Assembly (NCBI GenBank): GCA_021162265.1
Contig: JAGGZA010000055.1
Location: forward strand, 1-20,850
Origin: Candidatus Aerophobota bacterium
GTDB taxonomy: Bacteria > Aerophobota > Aerophobia > Aerophobales > B3-G15
Direction: 5' to 3'
Length of the DNA: 20,850 bases
The notes beneath the pieces are model-generated. The model saw only the letters and a list, made by a program, of their open reading frames with translations. It was not told the origin of the DNA and searched no databases. Positions 7,971 to 15,967 of the stretch are shown here, one piece after another. Position numbers and translations under genes: made by a program. Every line of letters begins with the position of its first letter. Position 1 is the stretch's first letter.

Positions 7971-9027
7971 GAAAGAAACAAAAACACAGAGATTGTATTC
8001 TCAAACTATAAGAAGAAAATTAATTTTTGTCTTTTTTCTTTTGGTTTTACTGGGAGTTATAGCAGTTGTTGCGGTTAATGTAGGGTCAGTACCTCTTGGA
8101 GCGGAAAATATACTATTTTCAATATGTAACAGGATTTTTTTTACCAGTTTTCCCTGTAGAGAGCTTACCTCCACTATAGTTTGGGAGTTAAGATTACCGA
8201 GGATCTTCATGGCAATTGTGGTTGGGGCAGGATTAGCTATGGGTGGTTCGGCACTGCAGGGGATTTTGAAAAATCCTTTAGCCTCTCCTTATACTCTTGG
8301 AATAGCATCAGCAGCAGGATTTGGAGCCTCTCTTGCTATCATTGCCGGGTTTGGTTTGTTGGGCCAACAGAACCTGTGGATTGTAGCTAACGCCTTTATC
8401 TTTGCATTGTTTTCCTCTTCAGTGGTTTTGGGATTGGCAAGGGTGAGAAAGGCTACTCCCGAGAGCTTGATATTAGCTGGAGTTGCTATGATGTTTCTTT
8501 TTTCTGCTATGACCTCTCTTCTTCAATATATGGGTACAGAAGAGCAGGTAACAGCGGTAGTCTTCTGGCTTCTGGGTAATCTATCTAAGGCTACATGGCT
8601 CAGGGTAGGGATAGTTTCTGTGATTGTTCTTGGAGTTTTTCCTTTATTTATGAGATATGCCTGGGATTTCAATGCTTTAACTATTGGAGATGAAACAGCC
8701 GAGAGTCTTGGAGTAAACGCAGTGAAGATAAGATTAGTGGGATTAGCGTTAGCTTCTTTGGTTACTGCAAGTGCAATTTGCTTTGTGGGAACTATAGGAT
8801 TTATAGGTCTTGTCTCTCCTCATATATCAAGGATGATTATTGGAGGAGACCATAGATTTTTGTTTCCTGCTTCCTGTCTGATAGGAGCAATCCTGCTGCT
8901 GGCAGCAGATACTGCTGCCAGAACTATACTTTCTCCTTTAATTCTCCCGGTTGGTATTTTGACTTCTTTTTTGGGAGTGCCTCTTTTTTTGTATTTAATT
9001 ATAAGAAGGAGGAAAGAATACTGGTGA
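7945..9027 (+). CDS. FecCD/BtuC-type ABC transporter permease
   Basis: A 360-residue multi-pass membrane protein. Family signatures are LRLPRIFMAIVVGAGLAMGG, ALQGILKNPLASPYTLGI, the coupling region FIGLVSPHISRMIIGGDHR, and the C-terminal LPVGILTSFLGVPLFLYL. Length and layout match FecCD/BtuC subunits, which work as homodimers importing metal chelates or cobalamin. The start is ATG at 7945, inside the end of the radical-SAM gene; an in-frame ATG at 7957 is an alternative. The stop overlaps the ATPase start by 4 bases (GTGA). This is the inner-membrane channel for the binding protein at 5805-6884. Confidence 0.93.
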   Translation: MLAEMRESKKETKTQRLYSQTIRRKLIFVFFLLVLLGVIAVVAVNVGSVPLGAENILFSICNRIFFTSFPCRELTSTIVWELRLPRIFMAIVVGAGLAMGGSALQGILKNPLASPYTLGIASAAGFGASLAIIAGFGLLGQQNLWIVANAFIFALFSSSVVLGLARVRKATPESLILAGVAMMFLFSAMTSLLQYMGTEEQVTAVVFWLLGNLSKATWLRVGIVSVIVLGVFPLFMRYAWDFNALTIGDETAESLGVNAVKIRLVGLALASLVTASAICFVGTIGFIGLVSPHISRMIIGGDHRFLFPASCLIGAILLLAADTAARTILSPLILPVGILTSFLGVPLFLYLIIRRRKEYW

Positions 9028-9788
9028 AGTTGAGAATTGAAGGGATTAATTTTAGATATAATAGCAGGTTAGTTTTAAAGAACGTAAGTTTGGAAGTAGG
9101 AGAAGGGGAGATTATGACTTTAATTGGTCCCAATGGTTCAGGGAAAACCACCCTTTTAAGATGCATTATGGGAACGGTTACTCCTGAGAGAGGGAATGTT
9201 TTAATAACGGGAAGACAGATAAGTAAGATAAAGAAAAAAGACCTTGCCAGATGTATAGCGTATGTTTCACAAAATGAGTCTACCAATTTCCCTGTTACTG
9301 TTTTTGATGCGATTCTTATGGGAAGAAAACCTTATCTTTCCTGGAATCCAGGCAGTAGAGATTTTAAGATAGTTTGCGAGGTATTGCAGACCTTGAGTTT
9401 GGAGGAACTTGCTCTGAGGGATTTAAATGAATTAAGTGGAGGAGAAAAGCAAAAGGTTTTAATAGCAAGAGCAATAGTCCAGGAACCAGAGATTATATTG
9501 TTAGATGAGCCTACAAGCAATCTGGACCTCAAGCATCAGCTTGAGGTTTTGGAGACAATAAAAGGTTTAGCCAGAGAGAGGAAGATTTCAGTAATAATGG
9601 CTATGCATGATTTAAACCTGGCTCCCAGGTACTCAGATAAAATAGCAATGTTAAAGAGTGGAGAAGTATTTAGTGTAGGAACCCCTCACCAGGTAATAAC
9701 ATCTGAAAATATAAAAGAGGTATATGGTGTAGAAGCTACTGTTTACAATCATCATGATGCTCCTTATGTAGTGGCCGGGAAGGCTTAA
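9024..9788 (+). CDS. FecE/BtuD-type ABC transporter ATP-binding protein
   Basis: A 254-residue ABC ATPase. It has Walker A GPNGSGKT at residues 35-42, signature LSGGEKQKVLIARAI, Walker B IILLDEPTSNLD, and switch histidine in MAMHDLNLAPRYSD, as in metal-chelate importers. The start is GTG at 9024, in the permease stop, with AAGGAGG just upstream (about 9006-9012). The C-terminus ends in YNHHDAPYV, with two histidines; a similar short tail is common in archaeal and anaerobe members. It is the last gene of the operon. The next gene is on the opposite strand 41 bases away, and I see no clear terminator in that gap. Confidence 0.93.
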   Translation: MKLRIEGINFRYNSRLVLKNVSLEVGEGEIMTLIGPNGSGKTTLLRCIMGTVTPERGNVLITGRQISKIKKKDLARCIAYVSQNESTNFPVTVFDAILMGRKPYLSWNPGSRDFKIVCEVLQTLSLEELALRDLNELSGGEKQKVLIARAIVQEPEIILLDEPTSNLDLKHQLEVLETIKGLARERKISVIMAMHDLNLAPRYSDKIAMLKSGEVFSVGTPHQVITSENIKEVYGVEATVYNHHDAPYVVAGKA

Positions 9789-9829
9789 GAGGGTTTAGAA
9801 AGTACAGAGGTAAAGAAAAGAGCCTGTAA

Positions 9830-10741
9830 TTATTTTTCCAGGTCTTCTTTCATTCTTTGAAACTCTTCTCTTGTAATCTCTCCCTGTGCATATCGTCTTT
9901 TAAGTATCTCAAGTGGAGATTGCGAGGAAGGCGGTGCCTTATGGATTGATTCAGCAGCGATTATTCTCTCAAGTTGCTCTTCCCAGAATTCATGAGTTTT
10001 AAAATGATTATTTGGATCTTTAAATAAAATATAGCTCCACCATACAGCCCATCCGAGATTAACCCCGGGGATAATCATCAGGATAATATAAAGCACCATA
10101 TTTCGCGGAGGAACGGGTCTGGATACCGTTGCGTTAAAAGAAATTCCCTTTTCTCCAAGAGCTCTTGATACCTGATGAAAGAACTGTATTTCTCCTTGCT
10201 CATGCACATAGTAGTCTATTGTGAGCCAATACCAGGATACAATTGTTAGAGCAAATCCTACCACATTGAAAATATAGCTAAGAATTATCCAGAGAAGAAA
10301 AAAACCTGTGCTTCTTTTTTGTTCTCGTAAGGAGAGCTGTATCTCACTCCCTGTCCATGGGTGAAGCTCTATGTTGTATTTTTCTTTAATCCACCGGGAA
10401 AGGCTCTTCTTAAGAGACTTAATCCGCTCTATATGCTCATTTCTCCTTTTATAAAGTTGCCACTGATACCACCAGAAGACGATTGATAACAAAAGGATGG
10501 TTATCAATAAAGTTAAAATCCATCCACTCAGATAGAGGAAATAACCAAATGGGAAGGAAAATCTGTAGTTAAAGTAGTTTCTTCCTTCTCTTAAAAAATA
10601 CCATCCCCACTGCTTGCTTATAAAAGTAGCTACAGCTAATAGCAACCCAATAAGTACGAGGATTATAATTATATAAACACCAAAAGAGAGGTATTTATCT
10701 GTCTTTCTTCTTTGATTGAGTTCTGGAACAGGGGAAGTCAT
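9830..10741 (-). CDS. Four-helix membrane protein with C-terminal SHOCT-like motif, function unknown
   Basis: A 303-residue protein I cannot assign to a named function. Four strongly hydrophobic segments are visible at about residues 18-42, 65-92, 146-172 and 214-238. Between the first and second pairs is a basic cytoplasmic-looking stretch (about 94-140). The last 29 residues, SPLEILKRRYAQGEITREEF onward, match the short SHOCT motif (L..RYA.GEI..EEF), usually at the end of bacterial membrane proteins and of unknown role, possibly oligomerisation. Its ATG lies one base after the stop of the upstream 460-residue gene, so the two are almost certainly co-transcribed and probably work together. 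Confidence 0.75.
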   Translation of the reverse strand: MTSPVPELNQRRKTDKYLSFGVYIIIILVLIGLLLAVATFISKQWGWYFLREGRNYFNYRFSFPFGYFLYLSGWILTLLITILLLSIVFWWYQWQLYKRRNEHIERIKSLKKSLSRWIKEKYNIELHPWTGSEIQLSLREQKRSTGFFLLWIILSYIFNVVGFALTIVSWYWLTIDYYVHEQGEIQFFHQVSRALGEKGISFNATVSRPVPPRNMVLYIILMIIPGVNLGWAVWWSYILFKDPNNHFKTHEFWEEQLERIIAAESIHKAPPSSQSPLEILKRRYAQGEITREEFQRMKEDLEK

Positions 10742-10742
10742 T

Positions 10743-12125
10743 TTATCCCTGTATAAATTTCTTTTTATAAAACCACTTTGTGGCTTTTTCTATTTCTCGC
10801 CTGTCAGGCTTTAGATAACAAAGTAAGTTATAAGGTGTTGCTTTACATTCTTTCATTTTTCCCCGTAGCTTTAGTAAATTTTCTTTTTTTTGCCTGGCAT
10901 CTATTATTTTATTTTCATAGGTGTTTTTTTCTTCCAGATCAGAGAGCATTGATTCCCAATCTTCGTTGTACTGTAAATGAAGAACTATAGTACTCCACAG
11001 ATCATTATTGGTGAAATATATGTATTTTTTACTTCCAGGAACAGATACCTTCAGCAAGATTTCAGGACCTTTAGCAGGAGGGGTGGGGATTCTATTAATT
11101 TTGCCATCTTCTCTTATAATGTGGGATATGGCTTTCTGTATCTCTGTGTCGCTTACTATTTCCCCTCTTTGTTTCATGTTTTTGTAAAGTTCAGCAATGT
11201 TATGTAATATTCTGCGAACTTCTTCGTAGGTAAGAGTGGTTTCACCATATTCCTGAGGAATGAACTTCAGTACAAGATGACTGAAATCCCAGGTCTTGAA
11301 ATCTTCCAGAGAGCTCTTTCCGAAGGAAAAATACTGGATGAAGTCAATGAAACATTGAATATCTTCCCAGGCCTGATCTATCTCTTCAAATGGTACCCCT
11401 TTTTGCTTTAATGATTTAATGAATTTTATAACCTGTGTCTCTTTCAACATTAAGGAATCATCCACATACTTTTTAAAATAGTTTTTAATCTCTTCTATGA
11501 GGTCAAGGTAATTCTCCTCATCTAAGGGTGAGAAGTACTTTCTTTGTCCTGTCCTTTTTTCTCTGGCATCTTTTAAACGATATACCTCTGGCAATATTTC
11601 GCTTAGAACTCTTCTCAATTCTCTGGGAATAACAGCGATCTTGTAAAGTCTATTTTTCACGGGAGCTCTACCTACAAATACTAACCCCCTTACCCTTAAC
11701 TGACCGAGCGGGCTTGATGGTGGATCATCCACCCACCACCATCCATCATCGCTTTCGTCTGTATTAGCTTGTCGGGAAAGAGTCTGGAAAGTTCCCCATC
11801 CTCCTCTTGAGAGAAGATATTTAATTATAAAGAGAGAGCTTCTGCTAAGTTCTACCAGTACTTTTTTTAAGAACTTTTTATTGCTTAGTATGTGTGTTAT
11901 GCAGTGGATCTGTTCTTTCTTGTCTGTTTCTTCTATATATCCCAGCTGGCGGTAAATGGCCTGAATCCAATGAGAAGGAAGCTTGCTTAATTCAATCTTT
12001 AAGTGAGGATCTTTACTTATACCTTTCTTATCCTCCCTTTCTTTCCACTTTTTCCCCAGCTCTTCTTGAATGGACCTTAACAGGTAACGTTCAATCGAGT
12101 CATCTCCTCCTCTTTTGCTGTCCAT
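10743..12125 (-). CDS. Uncharacterised soluble protein with winged-helix-like segment
   Basis: A 460-residue soluble protein with no recognised family name. The N-terminal 200 residues have a pattern I associate with helicase-associated or winged-helix regions: a segment of short helices (LSKLPSHWIQAIYRQLGY), then LSRGGWGTFQTLSR, then PLGQLRVRGLVFVG and VIPRELRRVL, i.e. helix, beta-wing and closing helix. A curious acidic-aromatic stretch, DESDDGWWWVDDPP, lies in the presumed wing. The remainder is mostly helical and charged. The ATG at 12123-12125 has GGGAGGT about 10 bases upstream and a good promoter at 12212-12240. It is paired with the downstream SHOCT membrane protein with a 1-base gap. 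Function is unknown; nucleic-acid binding is only a structural guess. Confidence 0.7.
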   Translation of the reverse strand: MDSKRGGDDSIERYLLRSIQEELGKKWKEREDKKGISKDPHLKIELSKLPSHWIQAIYRQLGYIEETDKKEQIHCITHILSNKKFLKKVLVELSRSSLFIIKYLLSRGGWGTFQTLSRQANTDESDDGWWWVDDPPSSPLGQLRVRGLVFVGRAPVKNRLYKIAVIPRELRRVLSEILPEVYRLKDAREKRTGQRKYFSPLDEENYLDLIEEIKNYFKKYVDDSLMLKETQVIKFIKSLKQKGVPFEEIDQAWEDIQCFIDFIQYFSFGKSSLEDFKTWDFSHLVLKFIPQEYGETTLTYEEVRRILHNIAELYKNMKQRGEIVSDTEIQKAISHIIREDGKINRIPTPPAKGPEILLKVSVPGSKKYIYFTNNDLWSTIVLHLQYNEDWESMLSDLEEKNTYENKIIDARQKKENLLKLRGKMKECKATPYNLLCYLKPDRREIEKATKWFYKKKFIQG

Positions 12126-12211
12126 AATCTTATTTACCTCCCATTTTTCCAGATATTCAACCTAATATTAACAATAAGTAAAAAATTGGCAAGTGATAGT
12201 TTTTCATACCT

Positions 12212-12240
12212 ATTATAAATGTGTTTACTATAATAAGCAA
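12212..12240 (-). promoter_or_regulatory. Promoter for the two unknown - strand genes
   Basis: On the - strand, TTGCTT (12235-12240) and a perfect TATAAT (12212-12217) are separated by 17 bases, about 90 bases upstream of the ATG at 12125. A perfect TATAAT also lies on the + strand at 12229-12234, but without a well-spaced -35, so the + strand start in this gap is unclear. Confidence 0.55.
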
Positions 12241-12282
12241 AATGATAAAATAAAAATGTGAGAGATTAAAGGAAATCCGTTT

Positions 12283-12420
12283 ATGAATGCAATTGAGATA
12301 ATTGGTGTCTCCAAGAGGTTTAGAGAAAAAGGCAGGTTTTTCTTTTCCTCTTTACTTTTTAGCTTTCAGAAAAGCCAAGAGAACAGGCAAACTGGTAAGG
12401 ATGAGTTAAAAATTCGATGA
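12283..12420 (+). pseudogene. 45-codon ORF resembling the N-terminus of an ABC ATPase (remnant or leader peptide)
   Basis: ATG at 12283, preceded by AAAGGA about 9 bases upstream, opens a 45-residue frame starting MNAIEIIGVSKRF and continuing with REKGRFFFSSLLF. This is the typical opening of an ABC-2-type exporter ATPase (an 'E..GLSKRF' strand followed by a variable basic, phenylalanine-rich loop). It stops before the core: there is no Walker A. Its TGA overlaps the ATG of the next gene (ATGA at 12417-12420), so ribosomes could pass directly to it. It may be a deletion scar of an ABC transporter gene, or a short translated leader. The ABC resemblance rests on about 15 residues and could be chance. 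Confidence 0.4.
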
Positions 12421-13337
12421 GGAAAGAAATTTTGAAGTCTAAGTTTATTGGATCTTTGCTTGGTACCGCTGTGGGAGACGCTATGGGTGCAGAATATGAG
12501 GGTCTTCCCTGTAAAATTAATTTTATAAGGATGGGTGCAGGAAGGTACACAGATGATACTCAAATGATGATTGGAGTTGCAGAATCATTAATAGAAAACA
12601 GGGGATTTAATGGCAAACACATGGCTTACACCTTTATAAAAAACTTCGATCCATCCCGGGGTTATGGTCCTGGACCACCTGCTGTGTTCAGATGGATAAG
12701 TTCAGGTGATGATTGGGATAAGGCATCACAAAGACTTTTTGGTGGAAAGGGGTCATTTGGTAACGGTGCGGCGATGAGAATTGCTCCGGTGGGCTGTTTT
12801 TATTATGATAATCCTGATAAACTAAGAGAGGTAGCCTGCAGGTCAAGTCAGATAACCCATTCCCATGAATTAGGAAAACGGGGAGCTCTCCTGCAAGCTT
12901 ATGCTGTTGCTTTAGCAATAAATTCCGGGCCTTTTCTTGACAGGGGTTATTTTTTGAGAAGGCTTCAAGGTTTTGTAGAAAATGAGGTATATAAAAAGAA
13001 GCTAAAAATAATAGAGGATTTAATAATCTCAAAGCCCAGTAAATATAGAGTTGTTAAAGAGCTGGGGAATGGAGTAGAAGCTTTTAATTCCGTTCCCACT
13101 GCAATATACTGTTTTATTCGGTCAAAAAGTTTTCAGGAAGCTGTTTTATATGCTATAAGCCTGGGTGGTGATACAGATACTATAGCAGCAATGACGGGAG
13201 CAATAAGCGGTGCTTTTTATGGAGTAGAAAGTATTCCGGATGAATGGAAGAATAAATTGGAAGATAAAGAGAAAGGGAAAAGCTACATAGAGAAATTAGC
13301 AGAGGAGCTCTGGCTAATTCGGGAAAGTTCTTCTTGA
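12417..13337 (+). CDS. ADP-ribosylglycohydrolase family protein
   Basis: A 306-residue protein of the DraG/ARH family. Metal-binding and family motifs are all present: GTAVGDAMGAEYEG (16-29), TDDTQM (45-50), GSFGNGAAMRIAPVG (112-126), ITHSH (146-150) and GGDTDTIAAMTGAISG (250-265). The binuclear magnesium site is expected to use T45, D46, D47 and D252, D254, T255. The family removes ADP-ribose from proteins or small molecules; some members have other hydrolase roles. DraG itself regulates nitrogenase, but no nitrogen-fixation gene is in the window, so the target is unknown. ATG at 12417 overlaps the stop of the short upstream ORF. The gene ends 14 bases before the convergent thioesterase. Confidence 0.92.
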   Translation: MRKEILKSKFIGSLLGTAVGDAMGAEYEGLPCKINFIRMGAGRYTDDTQMMIGVAESLIENRGFNGKHMAYTFIKNFDPSRGYGPGPPAVFRWISSGDDWDKASQRLFGGKGSFGNGAAMRIAPVGCFYYDNPDKLREVACRSSQITHSHELGKRGALLQAYAVALAINSGPFLDRGYFLRRLQGFVENEVYKKKLKIIEDLIISKPSKYRVVKELGNGVEAFNSVPTAIYCFIRSKSFQEAVLYAISLGGDTDTIAAMTGAISGAFYGVESIPDEWKNKLEDKEKGKSYIEKLAEELWLIRESSS

Positions 13338-13351
13338 TTACCAAATATCCC

Positions 13352-13735
13352 TTATGCAAGTACATGTTTTTCAGGGACGAAACAGAAAAATTCTCCCTCA
13401 AATACTACCTCATTATCTCTTTTTACCTTAACCACTACAATTATTTTTCTCCCTTCGGTATTTTTTAATCTCGCTCTTGCAATTAATACCTCCCCTGTTT
13501 TAACTGGTTTTAAGAACTTTACATTTGCACTCCCTAAAACGACATTGGGGTGGTTTACTGCGAGCATTGCTGCATAATCGGCAAGACCAAATATAAATCC
13601 TCCGTGAATAAGACCATATTGGTCAGCAGCCATCTGTGTAGTGGTGGTCAATCTAACCTTAGAAGACCCATCCATTATCTCTACAGGTTCACCACATAGC
13701 TTTCTATTTATTTTCAGGTGAGTTTTTTGGACCAC
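13352..13735 (-). CDS. Hotdog-fold thioesterase, PaaI-like
   Basis: A 127-residue single-domain hotdog protein. The core motif is YGLIHGGFIFGLADYAAMLAVN: HGG plus the long helix, followed by the strands SANVKFLKPVKTGEVLIARA. It resembles PaaI/YigI-type acyl-CoA thioesterases and the ligand-binding half of FapR, but has no DNA-binding domain. Such proteins hydrolyse aryl- or acyl-CoA thioesters. Given paaK and iorA in the window an arylacetyl-CoA substrate is possible, but the gene is some 8 kb away and on the other strand. The start is GTG at 13735 with GGAGG 7 bases upstream. Confidence 0.8.
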   Translation of the reverse strand: MVQKTHLKINRKLCGEPVEIMDGSSKVRLTTTTQMAADQYGLIHGGFIFGLADYAAMLAVNHPNVVLGSANVKFLKPVKTGEVLIARARLKNTEGRKIIVVVKVKRDNEVVFEGEFFCFVPEKHVLA

Positions 13736-13795
13736 AACTATTCCTCCATATATTTGACTGGAAAAGTTAGAAAAAATTTATTTTTTATATTTATT

Positions 13796-13823
13796 ACTAT
13801 ATAAAAAGTTAATCTTTAAGCAA
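13796..13823 (-). promoter_or_regulatory. Possible promoter of the thioesterase gene
   Basis: On the - strand, TTGCTT (13818-13823) and TATAGT (13796-13801) are spaced by 16 bases in a very AT-rich region, about 60 bases upstream of the GTG start. Confidence 0.4.
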
Positions 13824-13851
13824 ATTTTAATTAAAATAAAAAATTAAATAG

Positions 13852-13885
13852 TTGACAAAAGGGAGAGAAGGAAGAAGATTATATA
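13852..13885 (+). promoter_or_regulatory. Possible ligA promoter
   Basis: A perfect TTGACA at 13852-13857 lies 98 bases upstream of the ligA ATG. The best -10 candidates (GATTAT 13877-13882, TATATA 13880-13885) are at 19 and 22 bases, longer than ideal, so the call is weak. Confidence 0.35.
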
Positions 13886-13954
13886 TAGCCACAAGTTTAA
13901 TGAAAAGAGATTGCTACCTTGGATGATTTTGTAGAGGGAGGGGAGGTGGTTTCA

Positions 13955-15967
13955 ATGGGAAACATATCAAAAGAAGAAGTCAAAAAGGAGATAGAAAAGT
14001 TAAGAAAAGAAATCCGTTATCATGACTACCGGTATTATGTGCTGGATGAACCAGAGATTTCTGATGCCGAATACGATAAGCTAATGCGCAGACTTCAGGA
14101 ACTGGAGAAAGAATTTCCTGATCTTGTGACCCCTGATTCCCCTACTCAGAGAGTGGGAGCTCCTCCAAGAGAAGAGTTTGGTACGGTGAGACATTCTATA
14201 CCAATGCTTAGTTTATCAAATGCTTTTGAGGAGACCGAAGTTTACGATTTTGACAGGAGAGTAAGAAAGGGGTTGAATGGTAAAAAACCGGAGTATGTAG
14301 CCGAGCCGAAGATAGATGGTCTTGCCGTGGAAATAGTTTATGAAAGGGGGTTAATGCAGGTTGGTTCAACAAGAGGAGATGGAGAAGTTGGAGAAGATGT
14401 GACTGAAAATTTGAAAACCATAAAGTCAATCCCCCTTAAATTAAGAGATGAGGAAATTCCTCCGCCAAGGTTAATAGAGGTAAGAGGGGAAGTTTATATG
14501 AGAAGGGATGACTTCCATAGATTAAATCAGGAAAGAGAAAGGAGGGGAGAATCTCTCTTTGCTAACCCCAGAAACGCTGCTGCAGGGTCCCTACGTCAGC
14601 TTGACCCAAAAGTAACTGCCTCACGTCCCCTGGGAGTATTTTTCTATGGGATAGGGAGGGTAGAAGGGAGGGAGTTTAAAACTCACTGGGAAATACTCCA
14701 ATCTTTTCTTAAGTGGGGACTTGTTGTAAATCCTTATGTTGAGCTTTGTTCTGATATTGAAGGATGTATCAATTACTTTAACAAAATAAGCGAGATTAGA
14801 GAGAAGCTTGATTATGAAATAGATGGAGTGGTTTTTAAGGTAAATCAGCTTGAGTATCAGCGCAGATTGGGAGAAATATCTCGCAGCCCTCGATGGGCTC
14901 TTGCTTATAAATTCCCCTCTATTCAAGCTACTACCAGGATAAGGGACATAAAAGTTCAGGTGGGGCGAACAGGTGCACTAACTCCCGTAGCTATCCTGGA
15001 TACTGTTGAGATAGGAGGAGCAAGGGTTTCAAGAGCTACGCTGCATAATCAGGATGAAATAGAGAGAAAGGATATAAGAATAGGGGATACTGTTCTTGTA
15101 CAAAGGGCAGGTGATGTTATACCTGAGGTAGTTAAGGTGATAAAGGAAAAGAGGACAGGAAAGGAAAGGAAATTTGAGCTCCCTCCTTATTGTCCGGTAT
15201 GCGGGACGAAAATCAGCCACCCTTCTGGTGAAGTTGTAGCTCGCTGTCCCAATATATCCTGCCCTGCAAGGTTAAAAGAGAGTATTAAACATTTTGCTTC
15301 CAAACAGGCTCTTGATATTGAAGGTTTAGGAGATAAGATAGTAGAAGCTCTCGTTGATAAGGGTTTTGTTAAGAGCATATCTGACCTTTATCGTTTGAAA
15401 AAAGAAGATTTTCTCACACTTGAGGGATTTGCTGAGAAGTCGGCTCAAAATATGATCGATGCTCTGGAAAGGAGTAAAAACACAACTCTGGACAGGCTTC
15501 TGTATGGTCTTGGTATCCGACATGTTGGTCAACATCTGGCGAGAGTTCTTGCTGAGAGGTTTGGTGATATTGAATCCCTGGCAAAGGCATCAGAACAACA
15601 GCTTTTACAAATACCAGAAATAGGTCCAGAAGTAGCAGCAAGCATAAAGGATTTTTTTACCAGCAGGGAGAATTTGAGAGTTATAAGAGAATTGGAAAAA
15701 TTAGGCGTAAGATATGAAAAAAGAGAGAAACCAACCGGAGATAAATTAAAAGGTTTAACTTTTGTGTTTACAGGAGAGCTTGACAATTTTACAAGAGAAG
15801 AGGCGAAGGAAAAAGTGGAAAAAGAAGGGGGTAAAGTGTCCTCCAGTGTAAGTAGAAGAACGAGCTACGTTGTTGTAGGGAAAAATCCTGGTTCTAAACT
15901 GGATAAGGCAAGAAGATACGGAGTTAAGACAATAAATGAAGAAGAGTTTATAAGACTTATTTCATAG
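13955..15967 (+). CDS. ligA: NAD-dependent DNA ligase LigA
   Basis: A 670-residue, full-length bacterial DNA ligase. Domains in order: Ia (YHDYRYYVLDEPEISDAEYD, binds NMN), the adenylation domain with catalytic K119 in EPKIDGLA, the OB fold (VGRTGALTPVA), a zinc finger with C413, C416, C431 and C436, helix-hairpin-helix repeats (LDIEGLGDKIVEAL to IPEIGPEVAASI), and a C-terminal BRCT domain (GLTFVFTGELDNFTREEA onward). It seals nicks in DNA during replication and repair, using NAD+. ATG at 13955 is preceded by GGGGAGGTGG. An in-frame TTG at 13919 would add 12 residues outside the family N-terminus. The end overlaps the convergent RseB-like gene by 11 bases. Confidence 0.97.
   Translation: MGNISKEEVKKEIEKLRKEIRYHDYRYYVLDEPEISDAEYDKLMRRLQELEKEFPDLVTPDSPTQRVGAPPREEFGTVRHSIPMLSLSNAFEETEVYDFDRRVRKGLNGKKPEYVAEPKIDGLAVEIVYERGLMQVGSTRGDGEVGEDVTENLKTIKSIPLKLRDEEIPPPRLIEVRGEVYMRRDDFHRLNQERERRGESLFANPRNAAAGSLRQLDPKVTASRPLGVFFYGIGRVEGREFKTHWEILQSFLKWGLVVNPYVELCSDIEGCINYFNKISEIREKLDYEIDGVVFKVNQLEYQRRLGEISRSPRWALAYKFPSIQATTRIRDIKVQVGRTGALTPVAILDTVEIGGARVSRATLHNQDEIERKDIRIGDTVLVQRAGDVIPEVVKVIKEKRTGKERKFELPPYCPVCGTKISHPSGEVVARCPNISCPARLKESIKHFASKQALDIEGLGDKIVEALVDKGFVKSISDLYRLKKEDFLTLEGFAEKSAQNMIDALERSKNTTLDRLLYGLGIRHVGQHLARVLAERFGDIESLAKASEQQLLQIPEIGPEVAASIKDFFTSRENLRVIRELEKLGVRYEKREKPTGDKLKGLTFVFTGELDNFTREEAKEKVEKEGGKVSSSVSRRTSYVVVGKNPGSKLDKARRYGVKTINEEEFIRLIS

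Noticed and set aside
10977..11207. Small + strand open frames inside the 460-residue gene and similar short frames elsewhere
   Set aside because: They lie in other frames of well-supported genes, lack recognisable motifs and have no good ribosome-binding sites.
12126..12282. + strand promoter for the ABC remnant / glycohydrolase
   Set aside because: TATAAT at 12229-12234 has no -35 at suitable spacing, and TTGGCA at 12186 is 19 bases from a weak TATTAT; neither is convincing.
13919..13954. ligA starting at TTG 13919
   Set aside because: The ATG at 13955 has a strong GGGGAGGTGG upstream, and the protein then starts where LigA proteins normally start; the extra 12 residues overlap that ribosome-binding site.
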